Assembly (NCBI RefSeq): GCF_000003815.2
Contig: NC_049997.1
Span: 10,533,436 to 10,597,435 of the forward strand
From: Branchiostoma floridae
Taxonomy: Eukaryota > Chordata > Leptocardii > Amphioxiformes > Branchiostomatidae
Reading direction: 5' to 3'
DNA length: 64,000 nucleotides
Shown: positions 32,601 to 44,500 of the stretch, piece by piece
How positions within the stretch are numbered: the first letter of the stretch is position 1
Layout of the letters: every line of letters begins with the position of its first letter
The notes under the pieces: generated by a model
Seen by the model: the letters and a program-made list of their open reading frames with translations, nothing else
The model's database searches: none
What the model was told of the DNA's origin: nothing
Made by a program: the position numbers and the translations under genes

Positions 32601-35600
32601 TCAAAACTTGAACTATGCGGCTCCAGATGTCTTTCTGAGGGACGACTGCAGTGTGCAAGATGTCGGTAGCTTGAGGGATGAATCTACTCTACTATAAACT
32701 TCAGCTATTACGATTGTTTCCCAAATATGTCCGCAAACAGACTCTCTTACTATGGCGATAAATGCTGTAAAAAGTATGATAATCGTTGCTACAAATATTA
32801 AACCTCAAATAAAGCAACCATTGCAGTCATGCATTGCTATTGTTAAATCTCGCTGTCTGTACAGTTTACTCACCGCATCGATGTTAAAGTTGAGTATTGT
32901 ATCCATGTACAGAGGTAGGCAGGTAAGCATCATGAAAAATCCCCAACCGTCCGTGCAGTGTATATAGATCAGTGCCCACAGGTGTGGCGATGAAAGCATT
33001 TTGAACCACGGGATCTCTCTTTCCTAAAAATTAAAATTAATACAGAAACCATATTTAACAAGTGTTAACAATTCAAAAGTGGTTGGTAGATATATTTTCA
33101 TTTCAACGTGAGCAGTTTTACTTCTAAAGAAATACGGTATCTTTAGATGCCGTATTTTCTAAGAAAAGCGAGTTAACATACACATAAGTTATACAAACGC
33201 ACATAAGTTATACAAACATACATGCATCTACACGAATCACACACACACACACACACACACACACATAAATACACATATACAAATGCACCGTGCACACACA
33301 AACATACATGCATCTGAACACGAACCACGCACACACGCGCGCGCACACACACACAAACATAAAATTATACAAACGCACCGTGCACACTCTAACATACATA
33401 GATGTAAACGCAAATCACACGCGCACACACACACACGCGTACATACATACACACACATACACAAACACACATACACAATCATATTAACAAATGCATCAGG
33501 ACCCAAATAACACACAAAACATCCACAGTTACAAATTCGCGCACATACAAACACAAATTGTTTATTACATATTCAAACCGGTGCTGTTAGTAGATGAGTA
33601 CGCGAGCTAATGCATCTAAGAGCCAGCTAATGGTAAGTTACCTTTGTCGTTGTCTCCAAATTTGACTCAATGTATTTTCTTTCGTCTTCAGATATCCTCG
33701 GATGTACCGAAGGCGAGTCATAAGCTAGGAGACACCAGATACAGCAAAATGCAAGGCCAGCTACACCTAAAAGAAAGGTACAGAAACGGTGGAAAAATGA
33801 TATTTCCCTGGTTGAGTCTACAAGGTAAATACGTACGAAGAAAACGCAACAATGTAAATAATTCTTCATCAAGATGAGAAGAAAATACAATACACCATTG
33901 ATGTCAGGTAGACAATACAGAACAATATCTCAATTAATTTTGAAGAGTTTATCGATTCAAACACTATGTGGGACAAAGACTTGACGTAAAAGTTTTCTGA
34001 AATATATTGCCTTAGCCTGTAAAATCTTGCAACATAGTCGACAATTCAGTTAGTTGACATGGCTAGCGATAGGAATATAATCATGGTTCAAATGATGTTG
34101 CTGATACTAATGCTGCTGATGCAGATGATAATGATGATAACGGTGATTAATACGATGTTACACAAATGCGATGCATTGGCTACAGCTTCTGCAAGATCTG
34201 ATGGGTAAATGAAGATCATCTGATATTTGTCTCAAATGCTGCCGCTTAAGATAATAATGTTTAAAATTCGAAGGAGAATAAGACATGCAGTTATCGTTCT
34301 GTTGCAAGGTAAACAATCCGAAAGGTAAATAATTTAGCTAAGGGCACAACCCGCCGTACGTGCAATTTGTCCGTACGTGGGGTTTTTTTTTTGGGGGGGG
34401 GGGGGGGGGCCACGTCCGCTAAGTATTTCTAAAAACGTTCAGGCTGTACAGCCCGATGGCACACAACGTTTGGCCTGCTTGTAAAGTTCTACGGCATGTC
34501 TGTGTGCTCTCAAATCCGTCGGATTTCCTCCGAGTTCGTACGGAGGCGGAACTTACCACTTACGGATCCCAAAAGATTGCCCACGTTTTGGCACTTAGAC
34601 AGCACGTATTTGCACGTACGGCGGGTTGTGCTTAAAGCAACACTTCAAAAATGATTCCGACTCACCTGTTATGTACAGGGTAACAGCCCAACCAAACTGT
34701 GTGATGAGACGTGCTGTCAGTGTAAAACCCACAAAGACTCCCAAGGTTTCACCTGTGTTAACGAAAGAAATAGTAGTGTTTAATTTCTTTGTATAATTAC
34801 CTTTTCGTTTACACTGGTGTAGCTATTCTCTATATATGAAAGGCACATTTCCATTCGAGTAACGTTTGCTTAGGTATGTCCACGTTTATTCAAAACTTTC
34901 TTTTCTTACATAAGTTATGATAATGCACATCCACGCACAACCTAAAACACACAGACACGCAAAAAAACATAAACCAATTTCAAGATATCCGTAAATAAGT
35001 TTCCAGTCATTCTTCCCTGATGATGGTGTCTGATAGACATCGAAACTTTGGAAGTAAGTTACTCCTTAATTGTGCCCAAAGAACGTTACCATATCCATTT
35101 TAAGATAATAAACTAAAATAAAGAAGGACAGTATCTGTTGTCCTTGTCTGTGTGTGGTGACTTACCGGTAGAGACAATTGTAAGAAGACGACCTCTCTCC
35201 GAAGGCGGGGCCCATCTTGACAAGATGCCAAAGATACTGGGGTATGTCACACCCTGAGAAGAGTGCGCAACGCATTAAAAATATAATATGTTTTTCGAAG
35301 GGCACACGGCTTATCAACCTTTGGGCCATGTCGATTTGATTATATGGACGACATTTTCCAAAAACTTAAACCATACTCTAAGTATACAAAGCAGCTTAAA
35401 AATAAGCAAATAGATGCCGTGGATTGCAAAAATAAATATCGGAAAACGTATACTAATGTCATAGACCATTACAATATCAAAGAATATGTGAAAGAACAAA
35501 AATTAAGAACCTATTGTTCTGTATGCTATATTCTGTAAATTTAGTAATTATTTTCTAACCACAGATTTATCTTGCCAATCTTGGTGTAACTTTTTTTATT

Positions 35601-38600
35601 TGCACGCTCGTATCAGTTTTGGTTTCCCAGAGGATTCCATCCATATAATCAAATCAACATGGCCTACCGCCGCCATTCGACACAGCACACCAAATTTGCA
35701 AGCAGATATTGACGGATGGCTACATGACGTATTTGTAAGCAAATTATTACTCCTGTGGTAGGTAACTTATTTAGTTTGAGTAAGGATTGGCATAACTGAT
35801 GACTATCGGTTAATGTACTGATAAAGTTGAATTAATTTTGTAAATCTGGAATTGTTACCGTTAGCGTGATGTGACGTAATTACGACGTCACAATGCATTT
35901 TTTGGCTAAAACAGTCTGAATAGGGAATTTCCGTTATACTAAAAGGTATTAAGCAAACTTTTATGTATTAATTAATAATCAATTGATAATCAATTGATAA
36001 TCTGTTAAGTCTTCTGTTGCCAATAGCAACGGCACTAGCGCCAATGTTGCATTACTTTAGGACAAAGTAACTAGCATTTTTATGAACTTGTACCTGCACA
36101 AATCCGACCACCACCCGAACAACAAACAGCCACCATTCTCCAGCGACAGCAGCCGCGGGTGTCAGTAGAGTCAGAACGGAGGAGAGCAGGATGCTCAGGC
36201 CGAGAACTTTCTTCCCACCAAATCTGGCCTCCAGGAATCCTCCCATCACCTGACTGAAGACATGGCCGTACGAGTAGGCACCGATGATGCGGCCTTGCGT
36301 GATGGGGTCCCATGAAAATTTGTCCTGAACAAAAAACGAAATTTGTTAAATTTACAATACTGTCACATCATTCGGCATTGTGCAACTACTCTGAGTCGCA
36401 CTTCCTTTTACCCGAACTACGATTGAGGACGCGGATCGCGGATTGATAATGTTTTATGCCACTTTAACTGACTTGAACTAAACAATATTACAACCAAGAA
36501 TAACGCAATGAGATACGTTGTTAAACTGTAGGTAACAAACTTACCACAAACAAAAACATTACGTTTTCAGTAACACTTTCTCCGTATGCGGTCCAACCAT
36601 AAAACTGTTATTACAAAATAGAGTACGGTAAAAGTCAAATGTCTTACCTGACTTTTATGATCTGTACTGTTTGCTTGCCACAATTCCCCTGTCTCGTTGT
36701 GCAGGTTGAAAGCCGTGCCATTTTCGTGTGTGAAGTACTTATAATTCTGTGTCACGTTTACATAACACTCGTTCTCCCTGGAGCTGTTGCCTTCATTGTT
36801 CTTAGAATGTTTCACCATAGCGACTACGATAATACTGAAGTTCGACCGCAGGGTGAAGAAATGGATGATAACTCCCATTAGAAGTACGGCCAAAGAGTGT
36901 CGGGTTGAAATACAGCCGGTGACCTAAGCGTGAAGGGTTAGGTATTGATTAAATTCTCTAAGGCGAAGTGCAAACATAAGCAAAGTACACGGTAAACAGA
37001 ATACACAGTGTACGGTAAACACTAGCGTTATAAGTTTTTGGTTCACTTGCGGTTACCGAACGTTTGCAGAATTTGCAACACCCGTACCCTTCAGATTACC
37101 ATCAGGATACAGAATTATTAGTGAGCTAACGGTAGTTGACCTTTATCCAAGAAGTAACCTATATCCGTTGTCTTTAAAACCAGCATATGTGGTTTAAAAC
37201 TGCAATATTTTGAATATTTTATATACATTGAAAAGATTTGAGCAACAGTTCATTAATTTGATATCCTTGAATACAATGTCTTTAAAAACAACGGATTTCG
37301 GTTACCTTGCGGTAAACCAGCATTACATATCACCAGTACAATGTAGCGCTATATTAGCTAGCCTTGCAACATTGCGACATAAGATTTAAAATATCATCCA
37401 ATGAATTGAACAAATTGTGTTGAACAATAAAGGAGCCTTTAATCATCTTTTTATCTCTGTTACGTTTAAAAGGGATAGGCGCACCCTTTGCATTGCCTTA
37501 CTGGTGTGCCATGGTACAGAAAAAAAAATAACATATAGAATCAGAGCAAATAAACAAAAATAAACAAAAATAACAACATAAATGCACAACTGAGCGTCAG
37601 AATCCTTTATCGTAAATCAAAGTCGAAGTGTCAGGATAGTAAAAAATCAGCAGTTTAGTTAAAGCTAAAGTTGCCATACATCACATTGTTATGCGTAGGC
37701 CCGGCACCCATCTCCGTTTCAAAGCCCTGGGGTCACACATTGGTCACAACAGCAGGGGGCTAGTCCACTGGTAGTGAAGTGTGTTTAGCTTCCATACCTT
37801 TCTCTTAGCAGAGAAATAAGTATCACCATATTTAAATAGTCTTTGGTATAACCCGGCTACCCTTGGTGGTCTCCCATCGCAGTACTGTCTTCGAGGTTAT
37901 TGAATGTTAGCTAGGCCAGTCTTGGTTATAAATTATAATACTTTTGTGTGTTTTATGGTCTTTTCAGTCACACCTATAGATTTTGAATAATATACACAGG
38001 GTGAAATTAAATGTTACGCACCTCCATTTTAGGTTCATTAGGTTGCAGTGAGAGTGCAGGGCGATCGACGTCTAGCAGAAGGGGCCTGATTAGTAAGTGA
38101 TGTTCTAGCAGTCTGTTTTTTAGCTTGTCTCTAGACTTATCGCCGTTAACTTTACCCGGCGTGTGCTAATGAGCTAAGCGGGACGACAGCACTCACAACA
38201 CCGCGAAGATAACGTTCCGATGGTGTCAGTGTAAGCCGTTACCAGAAAGCCAGGGTACTTCGTGCAGCGCTTAAGCCAATTTTGTTTATGACTCTAAACT
38301 CTTTTGACTAACCCCCTGCCTCCTTTAGCCTTAGGATAGTCCCGGTTTCTCAAAGTCAAACTCCCGATCGCCGGATTGGAACAAACACACAACTAGCATG
38401 ACCACATGATGCCTATAATGCTCTCGTCAGAGTATCAAACTTGATTACAGGACACAAGGCATATAAATAAACCATGCGGGGAACTCGGATGCTACCATGA
38501 ACGTTGACGCATGTAATCGTTAGTACATTATCTTGTCGTCACACTGCTATTTTGGGATAAATATAATCAATTCTCCGCGATCTTTGCCTGTAGAAATTAG

Positions 38601-38665
38601 AGTACCTGCAGAGAACATCATAGTGCTTGGAATAAACATACACTTACTCTTTTTGTACACGCCAT
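29623..38665 (-). CDS. SLC17-family transporter, gene A, ten exons, intact
   Basis: Exons in transcript order: 38665-38648, 36923-36648, 36324-36094, 35253-35166, 34752-34666, 33766-33642, 33023-32874, 32010-31881, 31086-30845 and 29838-29623, giving 520 residues. All introns are GT-AG with consistent phase. Family marks: LRSNFSIIVVAMV in TM1, a glycosylated first loop with five N-X-S/T sequons, FSWDPITQGRIIGAYSYGHV, GGKKVLGLSILLSS, RWAPPSERGRL, TQFGWAVTLYITG, a DSPSVHPRIS-type segment before the central loop, and NGALSAMPYL. SLC17 members move organic anions (sialate, glutamate, urate, nucleotides) or phosphate using H+, Na+ or voltage. The substrate cannot be told here. The N-terminus is too short for sialin's lysosomal dileucine signal, and the tail ends in TTV, a possible PDZ ligand. 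Exon 2 starts with GTC where B and C have ATG. Confidence 0.92.
32536..32590 (+). ncRNA. Hammerhead-ribozyme-like motif in intron 7 of gene A (opposite strand)
   Basis: Two-part stem I: AGCC (32536-32539) with GGCT (32587-32590), and GCCA (32544-32547) with TGGC (32578-32581), separated by internal loops TCTA and CGACA. The core CTGAAGA is at 32548-32554, stem II GCT/AGC at 32556-32567, GAAA at 32568-32571, then CTAG and the cleavage-type triplet GTC at 32575-32577. Stem III is reduced to a self-complementary CTAG, as in variant hammerheads of Penelope-like retroelements that act as dimers. One extra A (32555) lies between the core and stem II, which may weaken or abolish cleavage. Confidence 0.55.
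33180..33480 (+). repeat. (CA)n-rich microsatellite region
   Basis: A pure CA run at 33237-33264 and several shorter runs mixed with a repeated phrase (aaacgcaccgtgcacac, tacatgcatct), about 90 bp apart. Long cysteine/valine or histidine/threonine frames here are by-products of the repeat. Confidence 0.9.
34336..34638. mobile_element. MITE family 1, copy in SLC17 gene A
   Basis: Ends agctaagggcacaacccg and cgggttgtgcttaaagc, with the family interior. It lies in intron 5 of gene A, only 28 bases from the exon 5 donor side. It carries a T run and an 18-G run (34391-34409). Confidence 0.8.
35005..35063 (+). ncRNA. Hammerhead-like motif, diverged
   Basis: CTGATGA at 35017-35023, stem GGTGTC/GACATC, GAAAC, a possible stem III CTT/AAG and then GTA. 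One extra T lies before stem II. Stem I is poor next to the core; instead cttcc and ggaag flanking the motif could pair. Probably a decayed Penelope-type remnant. Confidence 0.3.
37135..37320. mobile_element. MITE family 5, diverged copy
   Basis: The left part has acctttatccaagaagtaac with ctatatccgttgt, and the right part acaacggatttcggttacc. These are the arms of the element at 55616-55817. It lies upstream of exon 2 of gene A, inside intron 1. Confidence 0.6.
37945..38095. mobile_element. MITE family 4 fragment
   Basis: ttttgtgtgttttatggtct and aggttgcagtgagagtgcag, followed by gcgatcgacgtctagcagaa and ggggcc, match the right half of the element at 19547-19786. Confidence 0.6.
38648..38665 (-). 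CDS. First coding exon of SLC17 gene A (18 nt)
   Basis: On the minus strand it reads ATG GCG TGT ACA AAA AGA (MACTKR), followed by a GTAAGT donor. Genes B and C begin with the same kind of 18-nt exon (MACSQK, MACSQT), also followed by a donor and a phase-0 exon 2. The three-way agreement supports it despite its size. Confidence 0.8.
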
Positions 38666-39059
38666 TGCAGCAGTCTTCCCTTCTGCCGAAAAGACAGCTG
38701 TTTGTTCGACCTTTGTACTCGGACGAATTTAAATTGCAGGGGGTAATCGGGTGAGGAGAATAAATTAGCACCTCGACTTGGCGCTGAATTGATGTAATTG
38801 TCCATTATGCAGCACACGGCTAGGGTTTATTCTCTTACAGGATAAAGTCAAAAACAGTTTCTTTGCTCAGTACTTATTGTATATTGTACGTGGGACAGGC
38901 TATAAATCTAATCTATTCAAAACAACGTGAATATCGGATTTTTATGCCTAACCGATAGAACCGTTTCTTTTTTCTTTTTTTTCTTTTTGCATCATGAACG
39001 GGGCCTTAGATTCGGATTCTTGTTCCGGCGTAATTTAAAAAGTAGCTGTGATTACACAA

Positions 39060-40730
39060 TGTCTCGCTGGCTGGGGTCAATGACCTCCTCTTGGGGCGGC
39101 GGCAGTTATAGTGCCGACCGCTAGGAGCGCGAGCTTAGTCAGGCTAGACCAAACGGTGGCTCAACGCAAAAGCAAATCTAAAGCAGAGGCCGATTGTGAC
39201 AAAGTCGGACAGGTGTCTTTAAACAGGGCTAAGCGGAATGTTAAACGGCGGGCCGTCGTTCGTATGGTATTGGTCTACCCTGCGATCTGATATAACATCT
39301 AAGCAGATGTAAGTCTGGATTATTTTCTCTCTGGTTTTATTGCGAGGACGGTTTGCAAAATGTATAAAATTCTGACATTTTTCAAAGATTTATACTAAAT
39401 GGTAATATTCAGTTCTAAGCGGTATAGGCTTACTTAAAAGACATGGGTATGGAGAATAATGTAGTATTAATTTAAAGGTCTCAGAACACAGTATTTTGCC
39501 TATGGAGATGCACCCTCAAGCGAGGGGGGTCGATGCCTTAATATTTGTAGCAGAGTGTAAAGACATTAACCAGAATTTCATATGTTGAATTACAGGATAC
39601 AATCTACAAAATATATAAAAATTGGCATAGATTTTTGGCTTTTATGTAAAAGCTTAATTTATTTGACCCCATGAAACGGGTGCCATGAAACTGCAATCGA
39701 CGTACAGGAGTAGCCGCTAACAGTATCAAGGTCACGCCGGCTGAATTAGATGGCCTATACGGTCGGACTGTACTCTCCAAGCAGAGGTTAGGCTGTTTTG
39801 ACGTTTTTTAGTCGTTTTTGTTGTTTTCATTTAATTTTATATTGTATCTTGGATTATCAAAAGCTAGGGAAGACACAGCAAGATGCAATACAAAAAAGAA
39901 CGCCGGATAAAAACGACTAAACAAAAACGTAAAAAAAAAACACAGCCGTAGCGTAACCTCTGCTTGGAGAGTGGTCGGACTGTGCCTCTGCCTATCCTGA
40001 AAGCCGACATGTGTCGGGCACAATTCTTAGCTTCGTAACTTTTAGCTACAGCCTTGGACAAAATAGCACCTCACCACGCATGATTACTACTTTGTTTGCT
40101 TATCCCAAACGGGCTTGGATTTTAATAAATGGCTGAACGTATACTGACAAATGTCTAACGAGTTACTCCGGCTTTCATAATAGCATCTCCAATCAAACCC
40201 TAAAATGATACACAAAAAACTTCTCTCCGCTGTACACATGCATTTGTATTTCATTTAATCGGTGCTCAAGACAAATGAAACTTAGAATAAATTACAAACA
40301 TTCAAACTTTCAAATATCACTTTGCGTAATGATTCTTCAGAGTATTATCAAAATATTGGAATGTTCAAAATGTAAGATTTACACAAATGCAATATGACAT
40401 GGAACGCAGAGGTGACAACATGTAACACGAGTTCACCTTTATGTGTTGGGTAACCTATATCCGTTGTTTTTCAAAACGGTATTGGGGCACATCAAGTCGA
40501 CGGCTAGTAGTTTTCAATTGTAATATCCTGCAAACATTGCAATCTAAAACATACGTCCGTCGACATGATATCCTCAAATACCGTTTTTAAAAGCAACGAA
40601 TATAGGTTATTCAGTGGATAAAGGTGAACTAGTGTTAATAAGAAATTCATAAATGCGTTGTTGTTTTTTACTTCACACTGTGGTCTCATAAACAAGTACT
40701 GGACAGCAGTTTTGTTTCTCTCTTAAGTTG
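39060..40730 (-). repeat. Inverted duplication, left arm (matches 55535-57770)
   Basis: Read as its complement, this stretch follows the sequence downstream of gene B: the last 18 codons of the gene, the MITE family 5 copy, aaatgcaatatgacatggaa-type flank, ctctccaagcagaggtta, and ccgtttggtctag with cgttgagccacc. The partner arm is longer and contains a 544-N gap. It places a copy of gene B's 3' flank between genes A and B in the opposite direction. Confidence 0.85.
40673..40726 (-). pseudogene. SLC17 C-terminal relic (last 18 codons)
   Basis: The minus strand reads REKQNCCPVLVYETTV and a TGA, against REKENCCPVLVYETTV at the end of gene B. Homology stops just upstream, so no splice site or further exon is attached. 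It belongs to the inverted duplication. Confidence 0.85.
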
Positions 40731-40739
40731 CTAAATGTC

Positions 40740-41550
40740 TCAAAAACACGACGGGTATTACAAACGCCATAAATACACGCCTGGCGTATGTCAAGGCCAT
40801 GTTTAAGCGCTTCTAAATCGGGCACAACTGGGTTCTAAGCTTAGCGGGAACTAGAAATAAATTAGAAATTAAAATATATGCATCAATAATGCCATCAGTT
40901 TCTGAATGTATCTTTTTTGTACATCTTCTGTCTTTCATAACACAATTTTCTCTTCCGGCAACCGTTCGATCAGACGCTAGTTTGGAAACGTGACGACGGC
41001 ATTACATCTGCTTGAGAATAAAACGTTTGACGTCTCATATCAGATGCCGGGACGACGTGATGTTATTCGGACGACAGCTCTCTCTTCCGCATTCCGTTTG
41101 GCGCTATTTAAAGCAACGTCTCAGGCTCTATCACTCACAGGCAGTGGGTTTGTTATAGTGTTGAGCCACTGTTTGACCTATAGCTTAAATTACATTATAA
41201 CAGGTATGAGTAAGATGAAAGAATCCAAATCCACATGCTGTATTTAAGAACTCACGCTTACTTAAATTTACATATCTGTTAACCTTCTTTGCTGAGACTT
41301 ATCATTATATTTAACCCCAATATGCAAAATTAACTAGGGTTTTATTATTAGAAAAAATATGCGCGTTAATTAATCCTGTATATCAAAGAAACCCCCACTC
41401 GTATGCTACAATATGAAAAAAAATGTCATCTATTTCAAAGCATTTTTTTTTCTTTTCGGATTACCACCCACCCCCACCACCGCAATTTAGTTTCGTCATA
41501 GTGCAAAGGTCGACCGTTATCAGCTGTCTACTAGATAAAAGGACAGACAG
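40740..41550. other. Upstream region of SLC17 gene B, no other gene seen
   Basis: About 0.8 kb between the relic and the ATG of gene B. A TATA-like gataaaag lies near 41534, 22 bases before the ATG, and may direct transcription of gene B. No repeats stand out. Confidence 0.4.
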
Positions 41551-41555
41551 CTATC

Positions 41556-41573
41556 ATGGCGTGTTCTCAGAAG
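41556..41573 (+). CDS. First coding exon of SLC17 gene B (18 nt)
   Basis: ATG GCG TGT TCT CAG AAG, then a GTAAGT donor. Exon 2 follows in phase 0 after 1.6 kb. Its own first codon is also ATG, so a start at 43200 is possible if exon 1 is skipped; gene A, with GTC there, argues for exon 1. Confidence 0.8.
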
Positions 41574-44500
41574 GTAAGTGTGCAACGCTGAGGTGATTTC
41601 TGTGGGTATTTCAATGTCTATAGCTAAAATGTTGCGGCCCTTTGAGGAAAACACACTACAACGATTTTAATTTATTTTAGATGCTTTGATAGGGGTAGTT
41701 AAGGCGGTATAGAAAAAAAATTGTCAAGTGATGACTGTTTGACTTATGGAACACACTGAGTACTCCACGTGGGATAGTCAGTTACACCGACGTTTCCAGT
41801 ACCGTAATCAAAGTATTAGCGTCAATCAAGCTACTAGTACTGTCGGTGACAGAATTTTTAAAGTCATCCTGCTTGTGCGATTGCCCTGTTATGCGGTTTA
41901 AGGTTGAAGATATATATATATATATAGAGAGAGAGAGGGAGGTTAGAGTACTGTAAATGCAGAAATGTTCGCGGTGGATTAATGTTCGCGGTTTTCGCGG
42001 TGACCATTTCACCGCGAACTTAAAGCCACCGCGAACATTGTTTTATTATGGTATTCGACTGAAGTCTATGGTGTTACCGCGAAATTAAAACCATCGCGGA
42101 AAGTCCCTTTTTCCGCTACCGCGAAATTGAATCCCAGTAAACTTAAATGCATTACAGTATATGATATATGAAGCTACATGGGGCACTCTGGCTTCAAGGT
42201 AACCTGGTAACCATATCGGAAGGAGCTCGCCGCTTTACGGTGGTAAGTGTGTTGGCCTCCCGCCCAGCTCTTTTGAGCACGCCGGAGAATTTTTACGGGG
42301 TTGGTTTTGGAAGGTAGGAGCGATAGTAGAGAGGCCATGAAAAAAAGCAGTCCATGCTGAGCTAACTGGGCCTTGCAAAGCACACCTAACTTAGTCTGTG
42401 TGTACACTATCTCTCGCTTGCTGGGGTTAATGACCCCGTCTCCTTTCGGGCTGGCCTTCAGTAAGGCTACGGGCAGGTTGAGAATGGTGACAAGTATGGG
42501 TGGGTACCGGTAGAGAAAAATCAGGTCCAGGTTCGGTTCAGGTCCAGAGGATCAGGTCCAGGTCCGGACCTGAACCTGGAACTGATGCAATATTTGAAAA
42601 CGTGTGAATGGACGATACTCAAAACAATGATCCATTTCGCTACACAGAAATTTGTTTTGTGTAGTATTCGACTCCCACTCGCGTTTTGAAACCCCATAAA
42701 CCTCTGTATGATTGACTGTAAAACTTGATAGAAATTACTGTAGACTCTACTTCGTTCTTGCTATTTTCTTCCACCGGTAAGTCCCAGAAAGTGCTAATGT
42801 CTGATCATATAATCTGTTCATTTTTCAATAGGACCAACATCCGGGCAATTTTTTCAGGTCCGCTTTTTAAGAAAAACCGTCTTTGTACCGGTACCCCTAG
42901 TGACAAGGCTAGGGCCCAGGTTAGCATCCATCGGAGCACGCTGGATCGCACTGTCGGCATGTTTTGCTTCTGGTCCCCATGAAGCTTAGCAAACATAGCA
43001 GCTTAGCAGACATAGCTCGCTTACTGCGGCGTCTTGGTGGCGATATTTGGTGGCAAACGTTCCGTTATCTTCACAGTACGGTCGACACTGGTGTTTACCA
43101 CAAACATTGCATTGTATTGATAGTATACATCGGTAATGTTTGCAATGCGTTCGAGAATATTTACCCAAATACGTAACCCTTGCCGTCTTTAACCCTCAGA
43201 TGACCTGCGGTATGTCTACTCGGTACTCTTTGGCTGTCCTTCTTATGGGGGTGCTCATCCACTTCCTAACCCTGCGGTCAAACTTCAGCATCATCGTCGT
43301 TGCTATGGTTAAACATTCTCCGAATTATGAAGGCAACGGCTCCAGGGAGAACGAGTGTTATGCAAACACGACCGAGAATATAAAATATTTCACAAACGAA
43401 AGTATCACGCCAGAATTGCGTGCTATCAGCCTTTACAACGAGACCGAAATATTTCGACACGAAAACAGTACAGAGCATCACAGCCAGGTAAAAATTACTT
43501 TTATCTGTCTTTTTGATTTCCCTTACAGTTTATTTACTAAAGGTATGTTCCATCTTTCAGGTGCGTTTGTAATTTTCGCCACCAACAAGGCATTGTTTAT
43601 TTTTGTGGTTAATTTGTGGTTTGCGGTTTAACAGTGTCAATAAGTCATGTAACGATGTTTTGTTTGTGGGTTAAGTGTCGGTGTGTGAAAATACTTCAGT
43701 AATTCTTAACTAGTTCTCATCAAATCAAAACAAAACCATGCGTGTCGTCATTTGCTAGTATGATCCATAATAAAATCTAGTAATTCTGATATTTACGTAG
43801 CCATCTTTGTATGTCTCTTCATACCGTCAAGTAATTTAAAAACAAAAACAAAATATAACTTAATATACAACATGTACAATGAATAAGACATAAATACAAA
43901 GAGATAACAAGATGAAATTGGAGTTAGATTAACGTGTCCTTGGAGCGAAACACGTACAACGAGAGCAAAAGTGCATAGCGATGGTCTGTATTAAAGAGCT
44001 GTATGAATCTGTTGTGTAGGTGTTTTAACAACTGTCGTTTGAAGGTAAATATGTGTGGGGACTGAGAGACACAGCGACCCATGGCTCTCAGGTTCCTATC
44101 TAACCCAATCCAAATCCAAATATGTCTTGGGATGTATGAAGTAGCAAACTGTCGAGTTTTTTTCAGTTTTCCTGGGACCCCATCACTCAGGGTCGCATCA
44201 TCGGTGCCTACTCGTACGGCCATGTCTTCAGTCAGGTGATGGGAGGGTTCCTGGAGGCCAGGTTTGGTGGGAAGAAAGTTCTCGGCCTGAGCATCCTGCT
44301 CTCCTCCGTTCTGACTCTGCTGACACCCGCGGCTGCTTTCGCTGGAGAATGGTGGCTGTTTGTAGTTCGGGTGGTGGTCGGATTTGTGCAGGTAAGAAGA
44401 TTTGTGTGAATACAATAGGACCGTAAAATCCGAAAGGGAGTTGCAACGGAGTAAGATGGGCACCAATGACTGGATATCAGGGTAGCGCATTCCTCGTCTC

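Noticed and set aside
43924..44490. 188-codon minus-strand frame
   Set aside because: It is the shadow of exon 3 of SLC17 gene B; the true exon on the plus strand has conserved transporter motifs and splice sites. The related minus-strand frames at 61372-61723 are likewise shadows of exon 3 of gene C.
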